Positions 1-7,793 of a stretch of 64,000 nt of DNA are shown here, in pieces. Where the stretch lies: NCBI GenBank assembly GCA_020055645.1, contig CM034546.1, forward strand, positions 134,003,875 through 134,067,874, read 5' to 3'. Under the pieces are notes generated by a model that did no database searches, was not told where the DNA came from, and worked only from the letters and a program-made list of their open reading frames with translations. Source of the DNA: Tomocerus qinae. Taxonomy: Eukaryota > Arthropoda > Collembola > Entomobryomorpha > Tomoceridae. The translations under genes and the position numbers were made by a program. The stretch's first letter is position 1; every line of letters starts with the position of its first letter.

Positions 1-1596
1 GATAACTGGCGCAAATTGGGTGAAGCAGGGGACATTTATTGCTGCTGGACTGCAGCGGGCGATGTAGCGTGACAAGGATTCCCCGTCCCCGTTTGCTTCA
101 ATGATATCAATGTTGAATTGTAAATATTGAGTTACAGCCCCAGTTCTAGGGTTGAGGGGTAATGTTTTGATTTGGTTTGTTAATATTGTATTTATTGGAA
201 TACCCAAGTAAGTGCAAATTCGTTCAGGAAGATAAACTTCTTCCCCTTGTCTTAAATTAATAGAAAACAGGGAACCCTTGGGCATTATCCAGTCAGCTCT
301 GAAAGCCTTGCACAAAGCTTGAACTACATGGACTTCGTTTAAAGATTTTGGTTCGTCTATAGGATTGCTTCTGGTAATTGTTGCTCGTTCGCGAATATCA
401 AATGGGGTTCCTGGTAAAATTGCACCAAAAAATGCAGCGTCAGATACATTTTCGCACTGATAACTTCCTGCTTCGAAAGTCATTTTCGAACATCCAATGC
501 TTTTTGCAAAATCTTCTGGAAGATGCAGTTCCCCATTTTGGATGGTAGGAGTATAAGTGAATGCAACTTTATATTCCACCGTTGTACAAAGCTGTAGTTG
601 CACATCCAATTTTAAAGCTTTAAATTGGGCGTTTAAGATGGTGATAAAGTCAGATATTGCTGTTACGGTTTTAAATATTTCTATTAATTGTTTTTTTCCA
701 GAGGAGTCTATAATATTCATTGTAAACATGGATTCCATTTTGGTTCTCGTAAAAATCCCGGTATCAGTAAAATATTCTGAAGTGTAGTTTCCCATTGCAT
801 AAACTCGATCCGAAAATCCGAATATTAACCTCAGATCCCCCAGAAATTCTACCGAAAACGTGTTGCTGGTTATGTATAAAGAGGATCTATGCGATTGAAA
901 CTTAATGTCCAAAATAGCATCTAGGGCAACTTTTCGAAATGCAGCGTTAAAATCATATTCCAGCCTTTCCACTTCGACATTTGTTTTTTTAACAGTTATC
1001 ACTTTTCTATCCGGTAAGCTGACATCATCAGTGTAGTAAAGTTTTATTTCCGTATTTAACGGAATAAGATTCCAAAGTTCCATGTTAAATGCCTTTTGAC
1101 TTCTATATACAGTATTGGGAGACACGATACCAGGCTGAGCATTGAAAAGAGCTTTTAAAATGTCTGGAATAAATATGGTAGTATTTGTAGTGTTGTTGTA
1201 TAGTTTAAACTGTCTTGGAACCGCCTGCGACGCAATTGCAAAGTTGTATGGCGGTGGGTTAAACTTTGTTCTGGCTTCTCTGTTGACGATTTCCAAAAAT
1301 TTTTTAACGTCATTTTGGCTTTTATTAATTACCACTCCAGCCCCAGTTTCAGTTTTAATAACGAGATTTCTGTTATCATCGGAAGAGAACAAGTGGGGCT
1401 CCATTACAGTATACGACGCGTTAACCAAACCTACCTCATAGGTATTTCTGTAAAAATCGTATGGTTTATACAATTTATTGCAAAACGAATTTGGTTTGTT
1501 ATTCGGATATGAAGCTGTAGCATCGCTCCTTAAAATTTGTGTGTACCCCGTATTAAGTTCGACCGGGAGACTCTTGCGGGCTGAAGGTGCGTACAT
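1..1596 (-). CDS. Large Polinton-associated protein, 3' end outside the window
   Basis: An open frame runs from ATG at 1596 to the window edge, at least 532 codons, with no stop. The product is rich in beta-type sequence and Asn/Thr. Near the C-terminal part seen, around 400-480, it has the module 'DEPKSLNEVHVVQALCKAF' followed by 'LPERICTYLGIP'. This resembles the 'ALNEAL...IPADVEIKFP' region of the proteins at 7794-9207 and 9297-11023, so I regard all three as relatives. Proteins of this kind lie next to capsid genes in animal Polinton-like elements. A structural role such as fibre or minor virion component is inference only. The start is preceded by AATCATAAT, a sequence shared with two other genes of the element. 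Confidence 0.7.
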   Translation of the reverse strand, partial: MYAPSARKSLPVELNTGYTQILRSDATASYPNNKPNSFCNKLYKPYDFYRNTYEVGLVNASYTVMEPHLFSSDDNRNLVIKTETGAGVVINKSQNDVKKFLEIVNREARTKFNPPPYNFAIASQAVPRQFKLYNNTTNTTIFIPDILKALFNAQPGIVSPNTVYRSQKAFNMELWNLIPLNTEIKLYYTDDVSLPDRKVITVKKTNVEVERLEYDFNAAFRKVALDAILDIKFQSHRSSLYITSNTFSVEFLGDLRLIFGFSDRVYAMGNYTSEYFTDTGIFTRTKMESMFTMNIIDSSGKKQLIEIFKTVTAISDFITILNAQFKALKLDVQLQLCTTVEYKVAFTYTPTIQNGELHLPEDFAKSIGCSKMTFEAGSYQCENVSDAAFFGAILPGTPFDIRERATITRSNPIDEPKSLNEVHVVQALCKAFRADWIMPKGSLFSINLRQGEEVYLPERICTYLGIPINTILTNQIKTLPLNPRTGAVTQYLQFNIDIIEANGDGESLSRYIARCSPAAINVPCFTQFAPVI

Positions 1597-1635
1597 GTTT
1601 GCTATTATGATTCTAAAAGAAGACTGAGACTAATA

Positions 1636-2358
1636 TTACATGTCTTCATTATTTTGTAGCATAAGCAACAATTCTGACACTGTTTGTTTGGGCACATATA
1701 TATGTGTCGTGTTCGGAATATAGTATAAAGTATTGCGAATGCGATATCTGTTGTTTGTTAGTTGGTGAAAATCAAAAACTATATAGCCGTAAGCTTTCTT
1801 TGTAGCATCTTGGTAGGCTTCCAATAAATATTTTGGTTTTCCCGGAGCCACTTGCTTGTTGAGCGTTATAATGACACTGGAATCTCGCGGTTGGTTAAAG
1901 TATACTAAGTACATACTGTTTAAAGCCACAGTTCTAAGATTATTACAAAAGAGATTTTGAAGAATAAGTAAAACTGAACAGGATTTATGGTGACTGTCGA
2001 CGGTAAACCACTTGGTAATAATCTCATTTTGCTTGTCCTTGTTTCTGAACGAGAGCATTTTATCATCAAAAATGATGAGTGTATTCTCTCCAAGCATGTC
2101 TTCCAAGTAGTCCACTTCTGTGGTAAATACGATATTTGGAATTTTTTCTCTCATTTCTGTGTAAATTGACTGGTCAGCTTCATATACGTATATGATTTTA
2201 TCCAATTTCTTATCAAAAACTCTGTCTTTATGTAACAGCAAGTCCAACGTCAACTGTGACTTGCCAGATTGCGTTGGTCCGACAAAACAAATTGTAGACG
2301 GGTGATGAAACCGAATGTCGAAATGACACGGTGCCCAACTGTGCTTACTGGACGACAT
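1636..2358 (-). CDS. FtsK/HerA-like (A32-type) genome-packaging ATPase
   Basis: The 240-residue product has a Walker A motif GPTQSGKS at residues 27-34 and a Walker B motif LIIFDD at 94-99. A conserved Asn/Gln-containing segment (LLILQN) follows near 130. The size and motif order match the packaging ATPases of Polintons and related double-jelly-roll viruses, which drive DNA into capsids. The start ATG directly follows AATCATA, so the motif and start overlap as AATCATAATG. It is transcribed towards the large protein at 1-1596, with 39 bases between them, and lies downstream of the gene at 2481-3515. No frameshift or stop is seen, so this gene looks intact. Confidence 0.88.
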   Translation of the reverse strand: MSSSKHSWAPCHFDIRFHHPSTICFVGPTQSGKSQLTLDLLLHKDRVFDKKLDKIIYVYEADQSIYTEMREKIPNIVFTTEVDYLEDMLGENTLIIFDDKMLSFRNKDKQNEIITKWFTVDSHHKSCSVLLILQNLFCNNLRTVALNSMYLVYFNQPRDSSVIITLNKQVAPGKPKYLLEAYQDATKKAYGYIVFDFHQLTNNRYRIRNTLYYIPNTTHIYVPKQTVSELLLMLQNNEDM

Positions 2359-2480
2359 TATGATTGCAAATGATGATATCTTAGAAATAATTGTCTTATA
2401 TGATGAAATGAATGCTAAGTAGTATACATATATACAAATTCTTTATTTTTTCAAACAGACAAATACACTCATGATATAGA

Positions 2481-3515
2481 TTATTGAGGAAGTTCTTCCA
2501 TGTATTGCATAATAAGTTTCCCCAACTTACGAGTTTGAGATATAGTCAAAATCATACTTGGTCCATACCAGTTTGGATAAGCCGTATTGGTTGTCCTTTT
2601 CAACATCCGGAACTTATAGACCCCAGATGTTTGTCGAAAGGCTCGAATCAGCACTTTGTCGTCACTTGTCGCAAAGCAAATGGAGTTATGCCAAAAGTCC
2701 AACTTTTTCAAATCTGCATCTGCAAACGGATTTCGCAAATGAGGTATGATTGCTCCGTCTTTAGCGTCCGCCATTTGCTTTAAAACTTTCAGCAAAAAAT
2801 CCACAATTGCCTGTCCTTCTTTTAAAGGAAAAGTAATCCTAGAAGGTCTAGGCTGTTTCGGTCCCTTTTTATACAAGTGAACATAGTGTTCTTCCTTATC
2901 GACCAAGAAACTTGACCTCACTTTCAAATCGTCAAACGTCATTGTTTTGTCAGAGTCAAAGAACTTAGAATGAGCTGGATCGTCCTCAGATGAGACTGCA
3001 GCCATGCCAAATGAATCCAATTCCGCCATGTCAAAATACTTTGCGTCCGTAGCTTTGTAAAAATGATTTTTTACGCGAGGTTTTGTCTTCTTAGGTTTCG
3101 ATTTAGGATACCAGTCGTCAGATTCGTCAGAGTCTACTTTGTCTTGGTCGATTTCTTCATCGTTAGAGTCGTCACCAACGCTCTGAGTGTCTATGGTAAA
3201 TTCTTGTGAGTTTTCCATTATGTTGTCGACTTGAGAAGAATTCTTTACAATTTCCTCGTCTTGTCGAATCAATTCTTTTTCCAAAGATTTGACTTCTCGG
3301 TAGAGTTCTGCACTTAGCATTTTCTTTGGTGGTTCTTTAAAGTTTCCAATTGTTTGCTCAATCAGTTGTCTTTTCTTTCCGTTGGCATTCATTTCGAATG
3401 GTTGTGTGTAGTTTGCAGTTAGAGCTCCAGATGTGGAATGGTAAAAATTCGTTTGAGGATTTTGACTTTTATACCGTTGAAATAAAAAGGAACGTTCACG
3501 TTGGCGCATGCACAT
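2481..3515 (-). CDS. Polinton protein of unknown function; acidic linker plus possible PC4-like C-terminus
   Basis: The 344-residue product has three parts. A basic N-terminus is followed by a predicted helix rich in Glu/Lys (about 68-95). A very acidic, Ser/Asp-rich linker (about 105-135) leads into a Lys-rich patch (KSKPKKTKPR). The C-terminal half (about 170-344) contains two segments with a beta-strand-then-helix pattern. The last one, with 'VLIRAFRQTSGVYKFR' and 'MILTISQTRKLGKLI', recalls the PC4/SUB1 single-strand-DNA binding fold. That resemblance is my own pattern match and is weak. A nucleic-acid binding role is inference. The gene starts from a shared promoter region with the Cys/His cluster on the other strand. 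A poly(A)-type AATAAA on the minus strand near 2440 lies beyond its stop. Confidence 0.6.
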   Translation of the reverse strand: MCMRQRERSFLFQRYKSQNPQTNFYHSTSGALTANYTQPFEMNANGKKRQLIEQTIGNFKEPPKKMLSAELYREVKSLEKELIRQDEEIVKNSSQVDNIMENSQEFTIDTQSVGDDSNDEEIDQDKVDSDESDDWYPKSKPKKTKPRVKNHFYKATDAKYFDMAELDSFGMAAVSSEDDPAHSKFFDSDKTMTFDDLKVRSSFLVDKEEHYVHLYKKGPKQPRPSRITFPLKEGQAIVDFLLKVLKQMADAKDGAIIPHLRNPFADADLKKLDFWHNSICFATSDDKVLIRAFRQTSGVYKFRMLKRTTNTAYPNWYGPSMILTISQTRKLGKLIMQYMEELPQ

Positions 3516-3741
3516 GTAGCTACTCTTACACTGTTAGAAAAAATACACGTGGCATCTAAATGAGGATTTAGACATTTATAGTGCTTCTAAACACACACAC
3601 GTGATTTCTAAATATAACTATTTAGTGGGGGGGCGAGGGAGGAAGACGACTCCCCTCTTGGTGTATAAAAGCGGTTCTCGTCGGTTGTATTTCTATCATT
3701 ACCTCTCTGAAAGTTTTAATGGAAAGATCAAGTAAAATACA
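3516..3741. promoter_or_regulatory. Divergent promoter region with a TATA box on each strand
   Basis: On the plus strand TATAAAA at 3664-3670 lies about 75 bases before the ATG at 3742. On the minus strand TATAAAT at about 3575-3581 lies about 60 bases before the ATG at 3515. Between them is a G-rich stretch at 3625-3645. The layout suggests that the acidic protein gene and the Cys/His cluster are driven in opposite directions from one control region. Confidence 0.55.
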
Positions 3742-3945
3742 ATGGTGAGAACATTAGACACCCACTGTTACTTTTGTGAAATTGAACCAAGTTTATCGTG
3801 GTATTGCGATTATTGTGAAGCAAGCGTTGCAGTTACACATAATACATGTCTTAACACACTTCCACATTCATTCGAGTGTAGGATTAAATGTATTGAATGT
3901 GAGAATGTGATTGCGCAGATAGAAACATTAACCGACAACCAGTGA
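3742..3945 (+). CDS. Small Cys/His (putative zinc-binding) protein, copy 1
   Basis: The 67-residue product consists almost entirely of one metal-binding-like module. The spacing is C-x2-C-x9-C-x2-C-x7-H-x2-C-x9-C-x3-C-x2-C, with the conserved 'SWYC' between the first two CxxC pairs. It is the first of a tandem set of related genes and lies just behind a TATA box. Its stop overlaps the start of copy 2 (ATGATGG around 3942). I do not recognise the family. The pattern is compatible with a cross-brace or treble-clef zinc fold. Tiny zinc proteins in viruses often modulate host processes, but no function can be assigned here. Confidence 0.7.
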   Translation: MVRTLDTHCYFCEIEPSLSWYCDYCEASVAVTHNTCLNTLPHSFECRIKCIECENVIAQIETLTDNQ

Positions 3946-4148
3946 TGGAATCTTTTAAAGGTGTTTTTTATAATATTAAAAGTAAATGCTGGGTGTGTGG
4001 TGTCGACTACAATAAACTTTGGCATTGCAATAATTGCGACGAAAATACGACAGCTAGACACGAGGCCTATGTAATAAATCACAGATACGTTCTCATGCAT
4101 ATTTGCAAAAAGTATTGTGTTACATGTCAACATAATATTCAAGAGTGA
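3942..4148 (+). CDS. Small Cys/His (putative zinc-binding) protein, copy 2
   Basis: The 68-residue product has the spacing C-x2-C-x9-C-x2-C-x7-H-x14-C-x3-C-x2-C, the same framework as its neighbours. It has 'KLWHC' where copy 1 has 'LSWYC'. It lacks the Cys found between the His and the last cluster in the other copies. It overlaps the end of copy 1 by four bases, so the two could be translated from one message or from separate ones. Function unknown. Confidence 0.7.
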   Translation: MMESFKGVFYNIKSKCWVCGVDYNKLWHCNNCDENTTARHEAYVINHRYVLMHICKKYCVTCQHNIQE

Positions 4149-4189
4149 AGTTATATTGGTGAATAAATAAGTTTTCCTCTTTTTTTGGC

Positions 4190-4399
4190 ATGGAAGCTAA
4201 CAAAGTCAGTGATGAAACTACTTGCCCTTTCTGTGGTTGTGGCTTTGATAAACTTTGGTATTGCCATACATGTGAAGATTATAAATTAGCTATACACGAT
4301 CGATATTCATGCCACCCCACTCAATTTTTCATGGGTTTGTGCGAAAAGCTCTGTACGGTATGTAAAGAACGATTTGATGACGATTCATCAGATCAGTAA
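4190..4399 (+). CDS. Small Cys/His (putative zinc-binding) protein, copy 3
   Basis: The 69-residue product has C-x2-C-x9-C-x2-C-x7-H-x4-C-H-x7-C-x3-C-x2-C and a short acidic tail, DDDSSDQ. It is closest to copy 4 (4556-4774): both start MEAN, share 'FDKLWYC', and have an identical tail and identical downstream bases (AAAAGACAATA). This shows recent duplication. Function unknown. Confidence 0.72.
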   Translation: MEANKVSDETTCPFCGCGFDKLWYCHTCEDYKLAIHDRYSCHPTQFFMGLCEKLCTVCKERFDDDSSDQ

Positions 4400-4457
4400 A
4401 AGACAATAGCATTTTTGTCATTACGTTTTTGAAAGTCTCTCAGGAAAGTTCAAACCA

Positions 4458-4541
4458 ATGGTGAGTACATTGGAAGCTCAGGGTTATTATTGTTTAATCA
4501 CGTTGTCATGGTATTGTGAATGTAACAGTTATAGTTTTTGA
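4458..4541 (+). pseudogene. Degenerate fifth copy of the Cys/His gene
   Basis: An ATG at 4458 opens a frame of 27 codons that matches the start of copy 1: MVSTLEA against MVRTLDT, then YYC and SWYC. It stops soon after the second cluster. The first CxxC pair is reduced to one Cys. The bases before it (CATTACG...GAAAGT...CAATGG) also resemble the leader of copy 1. It therefore looks like the remains of a duplicated copy 1 with its leader, with the copy-2 counterpart deleted. Confidence 0.6.
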
Positions 4542-4555
4542 AAATCTTTTTTGCA

Positions 4556-4774
4556 ATGGAAGCTAACAGTCAGTCTGAAGTCAGTCCTGAAACTTTTTGC
4601 TATTATTGTAATTGTGACTTTGATAAACTTTGGTATTGCTATACATGTGAAGATTATAAATTAGCTAAACACCAACTTTATTCATGTCACCCCACTCATT
4701 TTTTCATGGGTTTTTGCGAAAAGCTCTGTACAGTTTGTCAAGAACGATTTGATGACGATTCATCAGATCAGTAA
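4556..4774 (+). CDS. Small Cys/His (putative zinc-binding) protein, copy 4
   Basis: I place the start at 4556 (MEANS) because it matches the start of copy 3 (MEANK); an in-frame ATG at 4538 would add six residues. The 72-residue product keeps the full Cys/His framework and the acidic DDDSSDQ tail. It differs from copy 3 at few positions, for example Tyr for Phe and Asn for Gly between the first cysteines. The downstream small gene starts ten bases later, so the genes are tightly packed. Function unknown. Confidence 0.72.
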   Translation: MEANSQSEVSPETFCYYCNCDFDKLWYCYTCEDYKLAKHQLYSCHPTHFFMGFCEKLCTVCQERFDDDSSDQ

Positions 4775-4783
4775 AAGACAATA

Positions 4784-5131
4784 ATGAATTTTGGGATTGG
4801 CAGTAAAAGATTGGAGGACAATATATTGTTTATAGAGCATCTTCGTAATTGTAACCTTAAAATATTTAGTAAACTAGTTGAAAAATGTTCACGACAAGAA
4901 CTTTTGACAATTGTTGAATGCATTATTAACTTTCCCGAAATTGAAAAGTCAAGCGGTGAAATTGAAATATTTTTAAAGTTTAAAAAACCTATTGCTCTGC
5001 TTAATTCCCAAAAATGGGACTCTGATTCTAAAAATAGGAAAATTATAGTAAAATATAGAAAACTTGTACAACAAATCCTATCTTTTGTATCTTACAAAAT
5101 ATACGAAGCTTGCATGCTCCGCAATGACTAG
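4784..5131 (+). CDS. Small helical Polinton-associated protein
   Basis: The 115-residue product is Lys/Ile/Leu-rich and predicted to be all-helical. The pattern L-x2-C then 'LLTIVECIINF' then 'KFKKPIALL' then 'RKIIVKYRKLVQQIL' resembles the short Lys-rich protein often encoded beside capsid genes in animal Polinton and adintovirus-like elements. That match is from memory of the pattern, not a search. Its end overlaps the next gene by eight bases (ATGACTAG), which is typical of compact viral genomes. Confidence 0.55.
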   Translation: MNFGIGSKRLEDNILFIEHLRNCNLKIFSKLVEKCSRQELLTIVECIINFPEIEKSSGEIEIFLKFKKPIALLNSQKWDSDSKNRKIIVKYRKLVQQILSFVSYKIYEACMLRND

Positions 5132-5375
5132 TATACTCGTGCCAATACCAATAGAGATTTGCAATGATCCTGAAGTCTATGATCTACTTCAAGCAAAATT
5201 CAAAGAGTACGGGATAACTATCCCGAGCAAGATAACTAACCTTCAAGTCCAGTCTCCAGAGATTGCAAAATCTCCCCAGGACGTGTTTCCAAAATGGATA
5301 AGTTACGAAAAGAGAAGTCTGAAAAGGCTACAAGATCCAAAGAAGCAAAAGAGGAAGAGGAAGCTCCAAAAGTGA
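5124..5375 (+). CDS. Small basic-tailed protein of unknown function
   Basis: The frame opens at ATG 5124, inside the end of the previous gene, and codes for 83 residues. It ends in a strongly basic tail (KKQKRKRKLQK). That tail region overlaps the next gene (5294-5884) in another frame for about 80 bases. The overlap with both neighbours supports a compact viral arrangement. It is also a reason for caution, since the second half could be only a shadow. I do not recognise the family. Confidence 0.45.
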   Translation: MTSILVPIPIEICNDPEVYDLLQAKFKEYGITIPSKITNLQVQSPEIAKSPQDVFPKWISYEKRSLKRLQDPKKQKRKRKLQK

Positions 5376-5884
5376 GTTATTTCTGCCCTTGTTTTAAGAT
5401 AGTTTCGCCAATTCCCCAAAACTCTTGCTCTCAGCCGCTGGAACATAGGGATTACGATCCGGTTACAATGTTGCCACTTATTACCAACTGCGACCACAAT
5501 CCGTGCGATCCTTACGCCAGAGAAAAATACGACAATATTCTGAAATTGATTAATCCATCAACATTGCAACCAGGGGAACATTGTACCCGCTTTCAGTTTT
5601 CGTATTGTAAGGATTACACGGGGATGCTTGTCGATGGGCCATATTCTCCAGTAGCAGGTTATCAATACGATCACTACAAGTGTTTGCTGCCGTTCATCAC
5701 GGGCTGCAACCATCAATACTGCTGGGACAACATTGGTGTATATAAGGATATGGTTTTGTTTGCCCATGGGAAGATGAATCATCGACACTGGATGGATAAA
5801 TATCACCCTCGTCCAATGTGTTCATGCACGTGCAAATGCATTCCTGAAAACTGGGAAGATGGATATTTTAAATCGTATTTCTAA
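5294..5884 (+). CDS. Cys-rich protein of unknown function
   Basis: The 196-residue product begins with a charged helix (about 1-26, Lys/Glu-rich). A Cys-, His- and Tyr-rich body follows (about 30-180) with paired cysteines (CPC, CDHNPC, CNHQYC) and ends with a CSCTCKC cluster at about 178. Such density of Cys and His suggests metal binding or many disulfides. No signal peptide is seen. It is the last gene of the plus-strand set and faces the integrase gene end to end, with about 115 AT-rich bases between them. Confidence 0.6.
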   Translation: MDKLRKEKSEKATRSKEAKEEEEAPKVSYFCPCFKIVSPIPQNSCSQPLEHRDYDPVTMLPLITNCDHNPCDPYAREKYDNILKLINPSTLQPGEHCTRFQFSYCKDYTGMLVDGPYSPVAGYQYDHYKCLLPFITGCNHQYCWDNIGVYKDMVLFAHGKMNHRHWMDKYHPRPMCSCTCKCIPENWEDGYFKSYF

Positions 5885-5999
5885 CATTCGATTAAAATGT
5901 AAATAACTGTAATTTATACGCGAATAATTGAAAAAATTAAAAAATTGTTAATATTGTATATTTCTGCGTTTTTATTCGTGATCATATTTTACATTACAA

Positions 6000-6971
6000 T
6001 CATTTATTTATTTCTTCTTCCATTTTCTTGCCAATTTCTGGGTTGACGAGGCTCATTTGTTCATAATAAAATCCGCCGGCTACCGGCTCGGAACGTAAGT
6101 CTTCAATTAAATAAGTAACTGGTCTTGTTTGCTGAATTTTTCGGATTTTAAATATTTCTAATGTAAAATTGGATTCGTACCCCTTCTGAAAAATGAGCTT
6201 CTCTTTGCTAAGTCTCACATAATCGCCCACTTTTAGTTTCGCTTTAGCATATTTTAACTTTGAAAAACGCTCAAAATTGGCCAACCACACTTTTTGCTCG
6301 TTTCCTTTTTCATAAACTTGATTAGGCGTCAAATTTGGCAGACTGCTATGCAGTGTATTATTGTAGCTTGTAATCAGCATTGGGAGAACATCAATCCACT
6401 TGTTGTTTTGTCGATATGTGAAATATCTCTGCATGCGAGTTTTGATTGTTCTTACTGCGATTTCAACCATAGCTGCTTTGAGTTCGCTGAATGTGCTGAA
6501 TAAGCGAATATGCTTGGATTTTAAATATGATTTTACATATGAGTTGTGAAATTCAAGCCCGGCGTCCGATTGCACAATTCTCACCGAGTTTAGCTCCTTA
6601 TTTTTCATTATGCTTTTAAAGCCTTGTAAGACAACAGGACCAGACTTATTTTTAAGTGCTGCAGCATATAGTTTTTTAGAAAAGGCATCTATAACAAGAA
6701 GAATCCATTTAAACTGCCTGTTTTCTTTGGCAAAAGAACTATAATCAATCAAATCGGCAACTAATTGATCTGCCATAAAATTGACTATTACTTTTCGTCT
6801 TTGTTTAATCAGTTTCGCGGCAGGGCGATGCAAGCTGAAGGCGTCCAATTCATTTAACTGGTATTCAATTTCTTTTTTATTTTTTAATTTTCTGTTTTTT
6901 ACAAAGGATGATAAGCCAGAGAAACTTCCTGGAAGACTGGCTTGTACATACTTTTGTCTAATACGACTCAT
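6000..6971 (-). CDS. Retroviral-like (rve) integrase of Polinton type
   Basis: The 323-residue product has the DDE core of retroviral-type integrases. The first acidic residue lies in 'ADLIDYSSF' (D76) and the second in 'VQSDAG' (D136). The Glu lies in 'KAAMVEIAVRT' (E170), so the last two are separated by 33 residues. Between them are the usual 'LLVIDAFSKKLYAAALKNKSG' type strands, and after them 'YNNTLHSSL..TPNQVYE'. A C-terminal SH3-like segment follows; no clear chromodomain is present. The enzyme would join element ends to host DNA in the nucleus. All catalytic residues are kept and the frame is intact. It is the last of a run of minus-strand genes. Confidence 0.92.
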   Translation of the reverse strand: MSRIRQKYVQASLPGSFSGLSSFVKNRKLKNKKEIEYQLNELDAFSLHRPAAKLIKQRRKVIVNFMADQLVADLIDYSSFAKENRQFKWILLVIDAFSKKLYAAALKNKSGPVVLQGFKSIMKNKELNSVRIVQSDAGLEFHNSYVKSYLKSKHIRLFSTFSELKAAMVEIAVRTIKTRMQRYFTYRQNNKWIDVLPMLITSYNNTLHSSLPNLTPNQVYEKGNEQKVWLANFERFSKLKYAKAKLKVGDYVRLSKEKLIFQKGYESNFTLEIFKIRKIQQTRPVTYLIEDLRSEPVAGGFYYEQMSLVNPEIGKKMEEEINK

Positions 6972-6984
6972 TTTAATGTTAGTT

Positions 6985-7407
6985 TTACAATTTTATCAAG
7001 AATTTTAGTGACTTATACAATTGACTTATCAAAAACAAAACGTACAAGACAATAGTGGCAGTATTAATAATAAATAAGTTTGTGTTCATACAATTAATGT
7101 TTTCCCCAAATTCCAATATTTTACGAATTAACAATTGATCAAATAAGAGTTTGTTGGATCTTACCCACAAATTGTTACAATTTTCCTTAGAAATAACCTG
7201 TTGATGAACAACAAAATGTTTTTCTGTCAAACTTTCCTTATTATTCAAACACAAAAAATCTATACTATTGTTAACAGTTATTCCAACTATAGCTATTTTA
7301 TCTTTTTCAAAACAATCTACACACTTGGAGCTTAAATGGTCTGAATGCGAAGTTTCAGCTTTTGACAATGCTACAATCACCAGACACACAAAGATTTTAA
7401 AATTCAT
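6985..7407 (-). CDS. Small secreted or membrane protein of unknown function
   Basis: The 140-residue product starts with a clear signal peptide (about 1-17, 'FKIFVCLVIVALSKA'). A luminal part contains several Cys (C29, C32 and more), and one hydrophobic span lies near the C-terminus (about 113-135). This is the plan of a type I membrane protein. It sits 13 bases upstream of the integrase. An envelope-like role is possible because some Polintons carry membrane proteins, but nothing in the sequence shows a fusion domain. Function unknown. Confidence 0.5.
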   Translation of the reverse strand: MNFKIFVCLVIVALSKAETSHSDHLSSKCVDCFEKDKIAIVGITVNNSIDFLCLNNKESLTEKHFVVHQQVISKENCNNLWVRSNKLLFDQLLIRKILEFGENINCMNTNLFIINTATIVLYVLFLISQLYKSLKFLIKL

Positions 7408-7458
7408 CTTTATCGCACGACGTCCACAACTGAAATGACCGGCAGCTTGATTTGCTCG

Positions 7459-7683
7459 TCACTTTTCATGTCTTCTAAACTTGAGAAGAATGATGACATT
7501 TTTCCAATCTGCTGGAAATAATAGCTCATCGCAACCCGAAGTGATTTGGACTTCTATTTCAGATATAGTATCAGACGTCATTGGAAAATAATATAGTGGT
7601 CCGAACGGTATATTGACGGAAGGCTGATGGTCGAACCCAGGCCAATGTACCGTTCTAACAACTTTACTCGACTTGTCGGCCAT
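7459..7683 (-). CDS. Stand-alone C-terminal module of the large Polinton protein family
   Basis: The 74-residue product aligns with the last part of the protein encoded at 9297-11023. Both have an aromatic 'F..LYYF' or 'LPFYF' element, then 'T.SEIEV' or 'TSFKEISL', then 'SGC..L', and end in a hydrophobic strand followed by 'FR'. The gene next to it (7794-9207) lacks exactly this C-terminal part. So the module may have been detached from that gene. Its ATG is directly preceded by AATCATA, as for the ATPase, which suggests it is still expressed as its own protein. Confidence 0.55.
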   Translation of the reverse strand: MADKSSKVVRTVHWPGFDHQPSVNIPFGPLYYFPMTSDTISEIEVQITSGCDELLFPADWKNVIILLKFRRHEK

Positions 7684-7793
7684 TATGATTCCGTTACATA
7701 AATTAGTAGATATATTAATTTGATGTCTGCACTTTTGACTTGAGTAAATTCTATTGAACGTCTTATCTCTACTTGTCAGCGTGGTATTATTTT

